Shown: positions 9,597 to 30,295, counted from the first letter of the stretch. The stretch is 64,000 bases of DNA from Cylicocyclus nassatus (GCA_958299035.1 CATQJL010000305.1:57800486-57864485); one strand, 5' to 3'. The notes: a model not told the origin generated them from the letters alone. Made by a program: numbers and translations.

Positions 9597-11964
9597 ATGT
9601 ACATGTTGACTATAATATTGCTGACTCTCAGAACCACTAATGTATTCGCCGGCATCCTAGGAGATGGTCGAAAGCAATCAGTGGCTGTAAGCGGCCACCT
9701 TCTCTGCAATGAAAAACCAGCCGCGAATATAAGGCTCAAGCTATACGATAAGGAAATATGTGAGGAAAAAATTTTCTGTTGCTGTCAAAATAATTATCGC
9801 GGGCGCTGTAGCGGTAGGAAAGGAAGAATGGGTCTTTTAGAATCAAAAAATAATTTCCGTTAACGAATTTGTCATGTCTTGAGGCAATTTCCGTGACGTC
9901 TCGGAAATTCCCTCCAGAGGAACAATATTTTATCTCTTATCATTTAGGGTTACAGCTGTCCTTTGATAATTATGTACATAGGCTCATTCAAATGAACGTT
10001 TTTAACTTTGAGCTTGTTTTTTGAGCCTTGAGCCAAGATTGGTAATAACCTTTATTTTGGGCTAACGTTTCGGCGGCTGTTGAGGTGAGCGCTAGCTTGG
10101 TCTGTCCTCTGGTACCGTAGTAGTGCTTGTTATAATGTTGAGTTTTGATTCTGTAGGCTGAAAAGGTGTCTGAGCGGATGAGTCGCAATGTTTCTGACCT
10201 TTTCAGGCTCTGAAGAAGGCGACGCCGCCGAAACGTTAGCCCAAAATAAAGGTTATTACCAATCTTGGCTCAAGGCTCAAAAAACAAGCTCAAAGTTATA
10301 CGCGATGCCGAGATTCAGTGACAATCGGACATGGAACGTTTTTAAGATCTCTCATTGAAGATATTTATAAAATAGAGACTTTTGCTTTTTCTTTACAACT
10401 GATGCCCTTCGCCAACTTTCGCTCTTACATTTACACATAGTTGAAATTCACATTGATATGCAGGGTGCCCCAAAAGTATGTATACACTCTTTGATCGTTA
10501 ATATCTCTCTTTCCAGAAAGTCTTTTGCCTACCTTTAAGTACCATTTTGTAGATCTGTCTTCAACTTAGATTTACAGTCGGTATAGAGTGAGTCACCGAC
10601 GTCCTTTGTTACTGTAGGATGACGGTAGGAACTTTCAGAATACAATGCCATTGTGAAAAAACTACTGAGAAATTTTCTTGAAAAATTCTGAAGAGCTGTG
10701 TACTAGAGCTTCCATGCATGCTGACTTCATTACATAATTTGTTATGAGTTTTTCAGGCTTTCTTGATCAAGGAAATCGAAAAAGTTTTTTTGTATACCTC
10801 GCATAAATCAGGAACGAAGCATTACAATTAAGTGCAGGTTTAATATTTGGATTCCTCGGTTCCGAGATTCTAGTGTGAAAGTTTTTAACTTATGTAACTC
10901 TCTTTCGGAGGTGAAATGTGGCTCAATTAGCCCTTACAAAATCCTCTTCGAAGTTTTTACCGCAATCTTACAGTAGTGAAGAGAGGAGGGTAAGTCTGTT
11001 TATGTTGCAAATCTAAGTTTCAGCAAAATTTACAAAACGGTAAATGAAGGTAGGCAAAAGACAGCTTGGTAAGAGAGATATAAACGATCGAACAGTGCAT
11101 ACATACTCTTGGGACACCCTGTATAGTCAAAAGTTGCACAAATTACTATCAATCACAATTTACAAATAAATAAAATTTTTGATTTTTTACGGCAATAGCG
11201 GATGCAGTGAATAATGATGTTAAGCCTGTTCGGATTTGGACCTATTAAAATTTTCCTTTTCTCCAGAGATCCGATCCTAGGCATAGTCCTTTTGTTCGAA
11301 AATTCCTTTTACTTTATCGATTTTTTTTTTGTTGTGAGAAACAAGGCCTACGAAGACGATAGGAAAAAAGGGGGAGGCATATGCAATTCAAGCTTTTTAT
11401 TTTATCCTGTTTCGATCTAAAATTGGACTTTTCGCATGGCAAACACATTTCTTCAAATGGCTCGATTTTTGCTCTTTCCGACGAAAGTGATGAGCCCATG
11501 CTTTTGCAGTGGTGAAATTGCAGTCTCTGAACTGTCTCGAGGGCAATCTTATGTATTTCTCTCCTTTTCTTTCTTTTCACTTAGCCAGTCTGGGCTTTCG
11601 ATCTCTCTTTAAGATATAAAATTAACAAAGTATGAGCAATTTTCAGTGCTTGATTACAAACTGGACGAAGGAAAGACTGATTCAAGTGGCGCTTTTTACT
11701 TACGAGGAAGTAAGAAGGAAATTACTAACATAGATCCAAAACTGAACATCTACCACAAGTGCAACTACAGCGGAGTAAGATGCCGCCTACATATCTCGTA
11801 CCTTTTTTGAGCATAATCCATTATAGCCGTGTGTCAAAAAGCTGAGCATCATCATTCCGGACGAGTACATTACCGAAAGCAGCACGCCACAGTTGGTATT
11901 CAACATTGGAACAATCAATCTGGCAGGAATGATATCGGGAGAAGAGATAGATTGCATCAATTGA
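9597..11964 (+). CDS. Transthyretin-like (TTR-52/DUF290-type) family protein, 3 exons
   Basis: The exons are 9597-9759, 11647-11774 and 11827-11964. They join in frame to a 142-residue protein, the usual family length. A signal peptide is visible (about residues 1-18, MYMLTIILLTLRTTNVFA), so the product should be secreted. Family marks are the start of the beta-sandwich with SVAVSGHLLCN and KPAANIRLKLYD, then DSSGAFYL, DPKLNIYHKC, PCVKK, and a C-terminal DC pair; these place four cysteines as in nematode TTR-like proteins. Family members bind or bridge extracellular ligands (in C. elegans TTR-52 bridges apoptotic cells), but the role of this paralogue is unknown. Donors are GTGAGG and GTAAGA; the acceptors are TTTTCAG and TTATAG. 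The ATG directly follows TTATTACAG, so the message could be spliced-leader trans-spliced. Intron 1 (1.9 kb) carries two repeats; intron 2 is 52 nt. Confidence 0.93.
10003..10299. repeat. Inverted repeat with hammerhead-like core motif, in TTR intron 1
   Basis: Arm 10003-10080 is repeated almost exactly in inverted orientation at about 10224-10299 (GCCCAAAATAAAGGTTATTA and onward). Just inside the right arm is CTGAAGA (10210-10216), then GGC-GACGCC-GCC, then GAAA (10230-10233) and CGTTA. This is the order of hammerhead ribozyme core elements (CUGANGA, stem II, GAAA), although one extra A precedes stem II. The left arm carries a degenerate version. No reverse transcriptase ORF is present. Confidence 0.7.
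10461..11121. mobile_element. Tc1/mariner-like MITE (CAGGGTGTCCCAAA termini), copy 2
   Basis: The termini are CAGGGTGCCCCAAAAGTATG and the complement of CAGGGTGTCCCAAGAGTATG, followed on the right by TA (the left flank is TG, probably mutated). The sub-terminal inverted sequence extends about 100 bp (TTTGATCGTTAATATCTCTC and its complement). It lies in the first intron of the TTR-like gene and has no ORF. Confidence 0.85.
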
Positions 11965-12106
11965 ATGATGATTGCGGAGGGGACATATGCTTTAAGTGTC
12001 ATTACGGATGAAAATTTTATTGTCTCTACAATCTCATAACATTCATTGCTTGTGCACATTTTGTAGATGATCTGCGCTACTATATGAAATAGAGATTGTT
12101 TCCACC

Positions 12107-12112
12107 AATAAA
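12107..12112 (+). terminator. Likely polyadenylation signal of the TTR-like gene
   Basis: AATAAA lies about 140 nt after the TGA stop of the TTR-like gene. No closer canonical hexamer was seen. Confidence 0.55.
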
Positions 12113-14331
12113 CATTCCTGGAAAGGTCTGTATAAACCACGTCATTATAAAGCAATATTTATTCCCTCTATTCTGTATTTCCGGGCTATTGTAAGTTGAA
12201 AAAAGTGAGACGAGATTTCGTATAAAGCAAGAAAAAAGAGTGCTCATTGACTCCTGAATTTTTAGCTAATTCTGTATTTGAATGGAAAGTACAGATTGCT
12301 GTAGTTGAGAATATCCATCTCAGACCAATTAGAATATGTAGGGATCGACGCTGTATTGTGAAAAGGGTAGCCCCTGCATACGCAAGTGCTCTGGAGCTTT
12401 CTGAGAGCGCACAGACTTGTTTTCTCCCCTATATATATACCTTCAAAAAAATTCCTTGACAAAATTTTGGTAGCAATTGAGGACGATATAAGTTAAGTAT
12501 TGACTATGGCAAAATTCCATATAAGGTGGTCAAAAATTCTATTTCCTTGTCAAGAAAATAATGTCGTTTTTCTTTTGCTTTAGCAAAGCAAGCTCTACAA
12601 ACTGACATCCACACGACTTCGCGCCAAGTTCGATCCACGGGAGTTTGAGCTTAAAATCTAGAAAATTTAAAGGCCAAAAAAATCGGAAAAAATACGTTTT
12701 TTTTTCAATTCAGTGTTTAGCCGTTCTTAAATAAGTAATTCTATAGTACATGCATATAAGTATGACTGTAAATTTTCAGCCTATGGAGCTAAGTTTTAGA
12801 ACTATACCGATTTTAGCACTGAGACTGAAAAGAAGGAAGCTAAATTTGATATATCTCAAAATATCTTTCAGAAAGGCTGATTTTTCTCATATACTTACCT
12901 ATGCTTGTAGTATAGAGTTACTTGTGCTAGAAGGACTAAGCATTGCTCGAGAAAAACACGAAAATCTTCGTTTCATCAATTTTTAGTCGAGCAAAAAAAT
13001 ATATCACTTGCGCTTATAAATGTGCCTGCTTGCTATGCTAAAGCAAACAACGACATTATCTTTTTGACAGCCTCTTATATAGCGCACATAAAATTCACCC
13101 ATTTTTGATTATATTATATTTTATTATATTTAATGAAATTGCGTCTTGTACACACTGCTCACCTAACCACAGTCGACAGGTCGTTTTGCATTCATTTTGT
13201 GGAACTGTTCCTTTCGGTGTCTGGAAAGAAAAAACCTAGGGAAAAACTATGAGCAAATCAGGGGAAATCATTTTTTATGGTTAACGCATTTAGAAGGGGC
13301 ACTCAATGTGTGTATTGTGTGCAGTCGCACATATTAGCTTCGAACTGGCTAATGTGCAAAGCATTACATAACGCAAATGCAACAGAGACCATTTCTGGTA
13401 AGAAACCTAACCAATCGTACAATCACTCCAAAGAGCAAGAAATATCTTCTTGAGTGAAAAATTAGTTCACTATAAAGTGAGAACTCACAAATAATTCTTT
13501 TATCCGACGTTAGCCTGAAACCTTGTACCCAAAGCTTGTATGAAGTCAATTTAAAATTGCAAGTTTTCAGTAGTTCAACTTCGAATCAAGATTACTCTTT
13601 CTCGAAAATATCCATTCTGAGCTCATCGTATACCCTGCCAAGAGCAACCTTTGGATATATAACATACGCTCTCCATAGCTTAACCAAACCAAGAAAGATG
13701 TTTTATCCTGAAGAACGCTAAAAAATTTTTTGAAAACATTTAGTTTGCTCTAAACTGTGGTAATATAGCGTTCACTCTGCTCGTTGTGTAGTCAGTGTCA
13801 GATAAGCAGTGGTGCCAAACTCAGATTTTGCGGAATTTTTCAAAAAGGAAATATTATTTGAAAAAATCGAAAGAGCTCACTCTTTTTTGGGCTTCTCAAC
13901 GGGTCCGAAATTTCCGCTGGAGGGAAAACCGTACCGTTTTGAGCCACCACATGTTCTGGGTTTACCCCTGCTGTATGGTGGTGTATGGTACTATGCAATT
14001 TTGTAGCATGAAGCCTCGCAATCGTTATGCACATTTTTCGAGGAAATCTAGTGATTTTCTATGGTTTTAGGGCTGAAAAAGCGAAAGAATTTACCTCAAG
14101 AAGTTGACTGCAACAGAACGAATGAAATTCTTTCGGCTCAAGTCAATATTTTTCCGGATTTTTCTGAGCAAGTTTGTATGAAAAGCATGGAGGTTTGCCA
14201 TTCTTTTTCTTGTGGTCTCGTAGACGAGGGCAGTGATATGACTCTTGATTAGACTGTCGGTATAGCAACCGCGGCACACAACAGCAGCCTAGAGCGTAGG
14301 TCTTCATTCAGCTCATACACACGCGGCAACA
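12113..14331. other. Intergenic between the TTR-like and tubulin genes
   Basis: No coding exon can be supported. It contains one inverted-repeat pair (12551-13073). Immediately before the tubulin start, TTCATTCAG ending at 14311 could serve as a spliced-leader acceptor. Confidence 0.5.
12551..13073. repeat. Inverted-repeat pair around non-coding sequence
   Basis: The left arm near 12551-12596 (TGTCAAGAAAATAATGTCG... TTTGCTTTAGCAAAGCAAGC) pairs with the right arm near 13025-13073 (GCTTGCTATGCTAAAGCAAA... CGACATTATCTTTTTGACA). Arms are about 46 bp with a few mismatches. The spacer shows no ORF of note. It is probably a degraded MITE. Confidence 0.65.
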
Positions 14332-22861
<8,530 letters not shown>

Positions 22862-22977
22862 TTTGTCTTTGTTTAGCCCATCGAATTTTTTCCCGAATAA
22901 TATTGGTTAGGGAGGAAACCCTAATGCCAAATCTTGACATTAGGTCAGCCAAAACTGTTCCTTTATAGTTTCCACGT

Positions 22978-22983
22978 AATAAA
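22978..22983 (+). terminator. Likely polyadenylation signal of alpha-tubulin
   Basis: AATAAA lies about 117 nt downstream of the tubulin TGA stop, the first canonical hexamer after the gene. Confidence 0.7.
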
Positions 22984-23786
22984 ACTTGTTGAAATGAATA
23001 TTGTGACTTCTTTGGGCTCTGACTGAGACTCTGACTTGTGAGTAGTCTCTGGGAACATCCATCATGTGGAGAATAGTACGATGCGCTGCGGGTAGATATT
23101 GACCTATTACATATTGTTTTATTTTTATTTTGTGACGAGCAAATACTAAAGTACATTTTTCAAATTAGAGCTTACATTTGCTGCACCACCAAAAAATCAA
23201 AGCGCATCATTAGTGTAGTAATGCAGTTGGGACTTCTAGCTAGTCGCGGTAAAGTAGAGATTAGAAAAGTAAAGTAAAAAGCTGAAATAGGCTACACATT
23301 TCTTTATAGAATCACTCTGGAGTCGCTGATCCTAACAAAGAAGATTTTGAAGATTGTAGAGAATAACCTTGAACAGGGATTGTTTTAAAATCCAAATTTT
23401 GCTCACGCAAACCGCTGTTTCTCCAAAATCTAACTGCAGTAATTGAAGTACTCAGTTACCCGATCAACACGAGATTTTGGAGCATATTTGAACAAGGTAC
23501 CATACCGTTTACAGTTTGTGGAAAGGAGCCGCCCGAGTACGCCGAAATTTCATCTCCTCAAGATTCGCTTTAAAGTCAACGAAGTGAATCCGAAGGTTTA
23601 CCCAAATCAGATCGACGCCACCCGTCTTCAAATTCGGAAGCGCCATCGTCTATCGGAGTATGATTACTGTAGATAGTCAATTTTGGCAGCAGCGATGATG
23701 AATGTGCCGTAAGCAACATAGTGAGTAAATCAACCCTGAGCAAAAATCCTACTGTCTACCTACTGTAAACCTACCGTGCCCAGACA
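22984..23786. other. Intergenic, no gene seen
   Basis: A plus-strand frame around 23443-23676 has mixed composition but no start, splice context or homology. Nothing else seen. Confidence 0.45.
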
Positions 23787-23970
23787 GATACGTATTGTCG
23801 AGTCGTTGAAAGCACGGCTGGCCATAAATCGCGGAGTACACGCGGCGCGACTGAAATGCCACGAGAGCATGACTGTACAGTAGTGATCTGTACTGGTACA
23901 AGCTTGTTGCGCGGCACGTGCTCCGCATCACGGCCAGCCCGTGTTGTCAACGACTCGACGATATATGTCA
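23787..23970. repeat. Palindromic repeat, family shared with 50889-51278
   Basis: The arm containing TATTGTCGAGTCGTTG, CACGGCTGGCC and GCGGAG is matched in inverted orientation at 23895-23970. The core (ACGCGGCGCGACTGAAATGC, then CGAGAGCATGACT) recurs near 50950-50990. It is a GC-rich island in AT-rich DNA with no clear coding capacity. Confidence 0.7.
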
Positions 23971-24214
23971 AATGCTATCTTCGAGCTGGACTGGATTTGG
24001 AATTCGTTCGCTTTGCACCACGTGCGGCTCAATTTTCCGCAAAATCGGGCGGGCTTCTTTTTAGAAGCTATTAGCGGTGCTTATATCTTGAAACGTAGAC
24101 GCACGCAGAATATGTATTTAAGGGTGGTAAGTGGGTAAGACCTACTTTTCACATTTCGATCTAGTCTGTGTATAGATCAAAAGTATATGCTTAAGCGTCC
24201 TTCAAGCAACCATA

Positions 24215-24888
24215 CAGGGTGTCCCAAAAAGATGTGCACACTGTTTGATCGTTAATAACTCTCTTGTTTTCATGTCTTTTGCCGAGCTTGAGGTACCATT
24301 CTGTAGGGCGAGGATAAACTTAGATTTACTGTATGGAGCAAATCACTAATTACTCTTTATTACTGTAGGATCACGGTATGAACTTTTAGCATACAGCATC
24401 GCTGTGGAATAGGCCTTTTGATGAAATAATCTCGAAAAAATCTAAAAATTTGTGTAGCAAGGTTTTCAGGCGATTTCACTACATAACTTTTCACCAGTTT
24501 TTCGAGCTTTCTTGATGGCGTATTCACATTTTTGACAAACATTGGAAAATCAGTTGTCACCCTAAATTTGAAATAACTCGTGAAAGAAACAGTGCACCGA
24601 TGTGCAATTTTCATATTTAGAATTAGCAACTTCATTAACCCAGTTCAAGAGTTTCTGGCTTCTTTGGCTTTCTTTCTAAGGCAAAATACCGCTTTTAATG
24701 GTTTAAAACCCTCCTCAAAATTAATACCGTAATCCCACAGTAATGAAGAGATGCTGATAAGTCGCTCCATACTTTAAATCTAAGTTGAACCTCGTTCTAA
24801 AGAATGGTACCTCAAGCTCGGCAATGGACATGAAAGCAAGAGAGTTATTAACGATCAAACAGTGTGCACATCTTTTTGGGACACCCTG
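24215..24888. mobile_element. Tc1/mariner-like MITE (CAGGGTGTCCCAAA termini), copy 3, best preserved
   Basis: TA flanks both ends. The ends are CAGGGTGTCCCAAAAAGATG and its near-perfect complement, with inverted homology of about 55 bp (TGTTTGATCGTTAATAACTC) and patchy matches beyond. The family is shared with 7757-8267 and 10461-11121. The interior lacks a transposase. Confidence 0.93.
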
Positions 24889-25707
24889 TAGATTCAAAAA
24901 ATTGTTGTCCGTCGCACTTCATCAATGGAACTCATTAGCACTCAAGAGACTACTTGTCATCAGGATCGTGATTTTATCAAAGGGACCATGTACAAATTGC
25001 GCATACATTATACGGAATAAAACTGTATTATCTTGATGTATCTCACGGTCAATCTTGAAACGAATAAGTATAGATTGCACACCTCCACATTCAAATATTT
25101 CTATATTTTTTAAATTATTTCGCTTCATGGTGAGGCTATCTACTCCATCGTCCGCTCCACCTAAGGGAGTTCGCATCATGTCCATTTTCTACGCGTATTT
25201 GTGGTTGACAGTGCAAGTACACTACAATAACGTTCTTACCAGACAATCCACTTGCTGCATGCATATGTATTCATAATCAAAATTGCCCTAGACAATTCAC
25301 ACTTGCTGCATTACTACGTCATTCCAAGAATCTGTCCCGCACGACAAAATTCTATTCATTCTCTCTTCTACTAATTTTGTGATACTACACAAAAGAACAA
25401 GATCTGCAAAACGGGGTCCAATATTCGCATAAAGATCTCCACGCGAGGTAAAAACCTGTCAGTGTTCATTTGCCTAAAAATCGAAAAGCGCAAATAGGCG
25501 AAGGCAAGATGCCGTCATTTTGAGTTATTTTCGTGCTACGTTTGATATTTCTGGCATATTAACGCATAAAATCGAGGGTAACCTATGGTTTCATTTCCAA
25601 AGGCTTCTACCACATGATGATCTGCGTTGGAGAATTCTGAGATTACTTTGACTGGACTGGTTAATTTCCGCTTTCTCAGATTAGGTCACAGAAAAAACAA
25701 TCGCCTG
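24889..25707. other. Intergenic, no gene seen
   Basis: Only short random frames and A/T-rich sequence. Confidence 0.5.
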
Positions 25708-25953
25708 CTCAGACAGTCGAAGGGATACCTCCGAAGGGCAAATGGCGGAGGTTTGCCACTCGTGCTCTTGAGCCCTCCCATTTCACGCGTTTTGGTGCTC
25801 CGGGGCTCCTCCAAATCTGGCGCACCCCCGAAGCAGAGATTTGAGAGCTCCGGAGGTTACATTCGCCTTCTTGTGACGTCACCGTGACCCCCGCTAGGCA
25901 GAGCCCGGGACCATCCCATTTTCGCTCCGGAGGTATCCCTTCGACTGTCTGAG
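25708..25953. mobile_element. MITE with CTCAGACAGTCGAAGGG termini
   Basis: The left end CTCAGACAGTCGAAGGGATA (then CCTCCG) is the exact complement of the right end. It is 246 bp with a GC-rich middle and no coding capacity. Superfamily unknown; no clear target duplication. Confidence 0.88.
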
Positions 25954-26180
25954 TGTGTATGTTTGCAACGTGCACGACAATAGCCGAATTTATAACTCAC
26001 AAAACCGTCTAGACAATGAGCCATTCCACATAAAATATATTAGCGTACAGAACCTTCAGAACCTTTGCAACCTTTAGATGGAGTATGGCCATTCAGATGA
26101 AATTTATCTTGCTAAACTTAGTGATGAAAGCTGATTTCAAAGCTGAATTCTTATCTGCGTAACTCAAAGATTCTTTCAAG

Positions 26181-27490
26181 GAAAGGATGTTTGGTCGAAG
26201 TGGCTTTTTGAGATAAAATGCATACCAACTTGGAGGGCATAAAACGCTGATTCTAAATTTGCTTTCCCTATTTGCGGAGCTTTTTGGACGAGGAGTTATG
26301 AGCAACAAATTGAATGCTTCACCTGGATAGCTTGTAGTTTCTCAGACCTTAATGCTGATGATTGTCAGGTCACTCCGTGCAATAGATAGGTTTGATTTAA
26401 ATACAACCTCACTCTCCGTTGCCTTAATTGAATTAATTTTTTAGTTGCTCCTCCTATTCTTTGCGCCTACAAAATTCACATCTCTTCTATGGGCGCTCCG
26501 CAGGTAAGGAAAGCAGATTTGCAATCAGCTCTTCATGCCCTTCAAGATGGTATGCACCTCATCTTGGAAAGAAACTTAGACCAAACATCCTTCCCTTGTT
26601 GGTTTAACCATATTAACACATCACTGAAGGAACACTGCAGTATGTGCTGTTATTCCCAGCTTTTATTGCACAGAGGGCAGCACGTTCAAACCTTTCACGA
26701 GCAACTTTTCTGCACTTTTCATGACACCACAGGCTTCTTCAAATATGCGTTCCGCACATGAAGTTCAGCATTCGTCATTGGTTCGATCTATATCTCATCT
26801 GGAATGGCCGCTTTGGCTAAGATGGCATTCCTTGTCAGCTCAGACAAATGCTATAGCAATTTAACAAGTAGACTTTGATGATGACTCCTTACCACATGTA
26901 CTTTTTGCGCCTCACGTTTCCGCTTTTTTGTCGCCATCCAAATTCCAGATTTGAACTCTATAAACTCATAGATTTTTTATAACCTGAGTTCTGGAAGAGC
27001 AGGAGTGCTGAATCTACTGTGGGCACCAAAAGAATGTGCTATAATGGCTTAGTTCGGAGGACCTTCCAAAGATAGGGAACTCGCACATAGAGCAAAGACG
27101 GTGCAAAACAAATTGTGGCCTGTACTCGTTGCATTCTTTACTCCACATACGTTGTCTTCTTTTTTCGCTAGATTACATGAGAGCACAAAGAAGAAAACGA
27201 CGATTTTTGCATGGCCGTAGGTGCGCGTTTGCAAATGAGTGATTGAACCAGTTTGGTGAGCAAGTAGGATCAGTTGAGTTTTCTGCAGCGATAGTCCAAA
27301 TTTTGTGGAATTCAACTTTTTAGAATTTTTCTTCACACTTCAAGGAGTTCAAACTCCATGCAAATGTATGAGGGTCATCTTGGTGGCTGCGAAAGCCTTT
27401 TTGTTTAAAGTCGCGCTCTGAGATGTGATGCATTTCTTTTTATAGAGCATGCAACGCAGATTTCAAATCTGCCTTCCTTATTTGCTGAAT
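26181..27490. repeat. Cluster of related inverted and direct repeats
   Basis: The segment 26181-26245 (GGATGTTTGGTC ... ATGCATACCAACTTGGA) is repeated inverted at 26531-26596. A third, diverged copy of the neighbouring motif (GATTCTAAATTTGCTTTCCC ... GAGTTATGA) occurs at about 27448-27512 (GATTTCAAATCTGCCTTCCT ... AAGTTATGA). The segment probably derives from one or more old transposons. No coding exon supported. Confidence 0.55.
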
Positions 27491-28167
27491 GCTTGTGGGC
27501 GAAAAGTTATGACCGTTATTGGAGCGAAGACATCTTGCTCTCTTCCTAAACAAGTATTCTTCGGGATCAAGTCGGCTAGCTTTTACCGGGGGATTCGCTG
27601 ACCTCAAAAAACGGCGTTTTAATAGACTTTAGAAGAAGCAAAATTCTAAAAAATAGAGCATAGCGCTTTTCTTTCGGCTTTGTTGAACTGTAATCAAATG
27701 TCCATGTCATTGTGGTGGGGGCTTCAGTATCTGTCTTGCGTTCCATTTGCATAACTCTCATTCCTTCTATGACTGAGGATGTCTTTTGTCTTTTCTTTTG
27801 TGTCCATATTTTTGTTCGATTTTGGTCCCTGTAATGGTGCACCATAAATGTATACATAAATTTATAATTTAAAAAATAAATAAAAAAAAACGATTTTCAT
27901 GTAGGACAAAAATAATCGTAATATTTTTTTAGCGCTTCAATGAAGCAGTATTTATTATCAGAGACTATATCTATAAATGCTCCTGGATAAAAAATATATC
28001 ACACTTGGTTGCTTTATTTAAGGGCAGGGACATTTTTGCAACTCATTTTATTTTGAATGCACATTCAATGTTTGAGCTTGCTTTGATTTACTGAATTGAT
28101 ACTGTAGAATGGAAACCAAAAAAACAGATTGTTAGAGCCGCACAGGACTTTTGAAATTATCTAAAAG

Positions 28168-28369
28168 GCCGGGCATCACGCAATTTCATTCACGACGCGA
28201 TTTGGCAATTCGCCAGAAGTCTTCAGATCCAATACTAGCAAGCTGCACATGCATATTGTGTATGACTTACGTGGATTGATTAAATGCCCTACCTTCTCTA
28301 CATTTAAATTGTGCTGTTGCTGAGTTATAAACAGTTGAAATATTGCCAAATCGCGTGAAGTATGCCCGG
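28168..28369. mobile_element. MITE with GCCGGGCA termini, copy 2
   Basis: The ends GCCGGGCATCACGC and the complement ATGCCCGGC, plus the interior GGCAATTCGCCAGAAGTCTT, match the element at 2695-2911. Slightly shorter, with no ORF. Confidence 0.8.
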
Positions 28370-28703
28370 CCCTTTACCCAATATTGTCAGTTAATGATTT
28401 TACAACATCATAAGTAGTTCCCACCATGACAATCGTCTGTGAGAAATCATCTAATTAGTACTTGTTATATGTGACTAGAAACTCTGAAGACAAGCTTCGG
28501 ATGATGTTAGAAAGTGCAGCTTTTCTTTAAGATAGTGCAAAGTTCGATTGTAGACTGGGAAAGAGGTATTGTATTCTAGTCTTGTAGTTTATCGGTATCT
28601 TCATCAAGGTTCCTATTCATGCACATCACTTTTGTTTTTTGTTTGTTCAAGTACATGATAGAGAAGACTAAAGGCAAAATTGGATTTCTGTTAAGTCAAT
28701 GAG

Positions 28704-29102
28704 ATGGCGCTTTTTGCGCATTTAGCATTGCTGCTTCTAATCATAATAGAATTGTGCAGTTTTTTGTCTCGCTGTTGCAGAAAATTTCTCGAAACTAAAG
28801 GGAGCAAATTTGGTAATAGTCAGACCGCATATCAGCCGTTATTTTTCGAGCTCATTGCAGGCGAAATGGCCTCAATGACAAATTGGACTCGTTTTCAATG
28901 CTACCCGTCTCCATGTGATCAACACAAAACATCTAAGACCATTGTGAGATTCGACACTTTTCCTGCAATCTTCTTGTTACGAAATTTTGATGATGATAAA
29001 GCTCATTACTTCACGAATTTTCGAGACATCTTGCCCAAAATTCTCGTGTTTATCGCTAAGGACTGCTTTTCTAGTCAAGCAGCTGAGCAGCTGCCCGTCT
29101 AA
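28704..29102 (+). CDS. Possible small ORF with N-terminal hydrophobic segment (doubtful)
   Basis: A 132-codon ATG-initiated frame begins MALFAHLALLLLIIIELCSF, which resembles a signal peptide or a membrane anchor. The rest contains CRKF and CDQH cysteines and ends in AEQLPV. No family is recognised, no splice partners were found, and no trans-splice acceptor is obvious just upstream. In AT-rich DNA a frame of this size can arise by chance, so it is listed only as a candidate. Confidence 0.25.
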   Translation: MALFAHLALLLLIIIELCSFLSRCCRKFLETKGSKFGNSQTAYQPLFFELIAGEMASMTNWTRFQCYPSPCDQHKTSKTIVRFDTFPAIFLLRNFDDDKAHYFTNFRDILPKILVFIAKDCFSSQAAEQLPV

Positions 29103-29600
29103 TTTATGCAAAAATAGAGGAAGAAATGCCATTTGTCCTTTCTAAATGCATAATTTGTTTGCCATGGATATTGAGTAAGCAGCTTAGCTTTAGTATAGCT
29201 TCGTCACTTCCTTTTTGAATATTCACCTTTAATTTCAACTATCATCCCATATTTTATAGCTTTTGTAAGTTTCCCTTCTCAAAGACTCTAGATAAAACTT
29301 GACATGTCCATTCTCAGAATCCCCTTTCTAATTTTTGAGGTTTATTCTGGGTCATTTTTGCCTCGTTTGCGCCGAGAAAAGGAATTGAAGGTTGTCACTG
29401 GATATTACCATTTCCAAAGACTTCCTATTTTCTCTTTTTTAACTCCACTTTACACTTGCAAGCATAGGTGCGATAGGGAGAGCCGGGCTCTCCCCAGGTG
29501 AAGGGGGTCTCGGCTGTTTCCGACCTTCCAGAAGTGCTCTAATTTGTACCTTATTTAGGTACAAACTGAAATTTTTTTTCTAGAATTAAAAAAAATAATA

Positions 29601-30295
29601 TTAGGTTGAACCGGAAGTTCTTTTACACCAAATCCAAAAATTCATAATTTCTGAATTTTCTAACCGATTGGACCGCTCTTATTTTAATATGAGAAAGTAG
29701 ATCATGCTCTTTATAAAGACCATCAATTGCTTACTAATGATCATCTATTGCACAGATAGGAGCGGTAGAAGAAAATTGGTCAAAAATTGAATTTTCTGTA
29801 TAGGGTCATAAAAAATCGGAGACTTGCAACGAAAATCGGAGCAGTCGGTATTGTAGGTTTTTACACCAGCTCTTTCTAACTGTGCAAAGTTCGTGCCGAT
29901 TGAACGTCTCTATAAAAATCACGATTTTCGAGCAAGCAATACAAAAGGATGATTTTGGTTTATTTTGGCATTTTTCAGGGAAATTGTAACTTTTTATAGA
30001 AACGCTCAATCGGCGCAAGCTTTGCACTGTTAGAAAGAGCTGGGTAAAAGAACCCACAATACCGACTGCTCCGATTTTGCAAGTTTCCGAATTTTTATGA
30101 CCCTACACAGAAAATTATTTTGACTAATTTTCTTCTACAGCTCCTATCTACGCAACAGATCATTAGCAAGCATCTAAGAAGTCGTTATAAAGAGCATGAC
30201 TTACTCTTTCAAAATAAGAACGTTTCAATAGGCTGGAAAATTCAGAAGTTATGAATTTTTGAATTTGGTGCGAAAGAACTTTCGGTTCAACCTAA
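29601..30295. mobile_element. Full-length palindromic mariner-like element (TTAGGTTGAACCGG termini)
   Basis: The ends are TTAGGTTGAACCGGAAGTTC and its near-complement, with TA on both sides. Inverted homology runs through most of the 695 bp (for example the CGGAGCAGTCGGTATTG arm and its counterpart near 30050). A transcript would fold into a stem of about 300 bp. No transposase. Confidence 0.92.
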
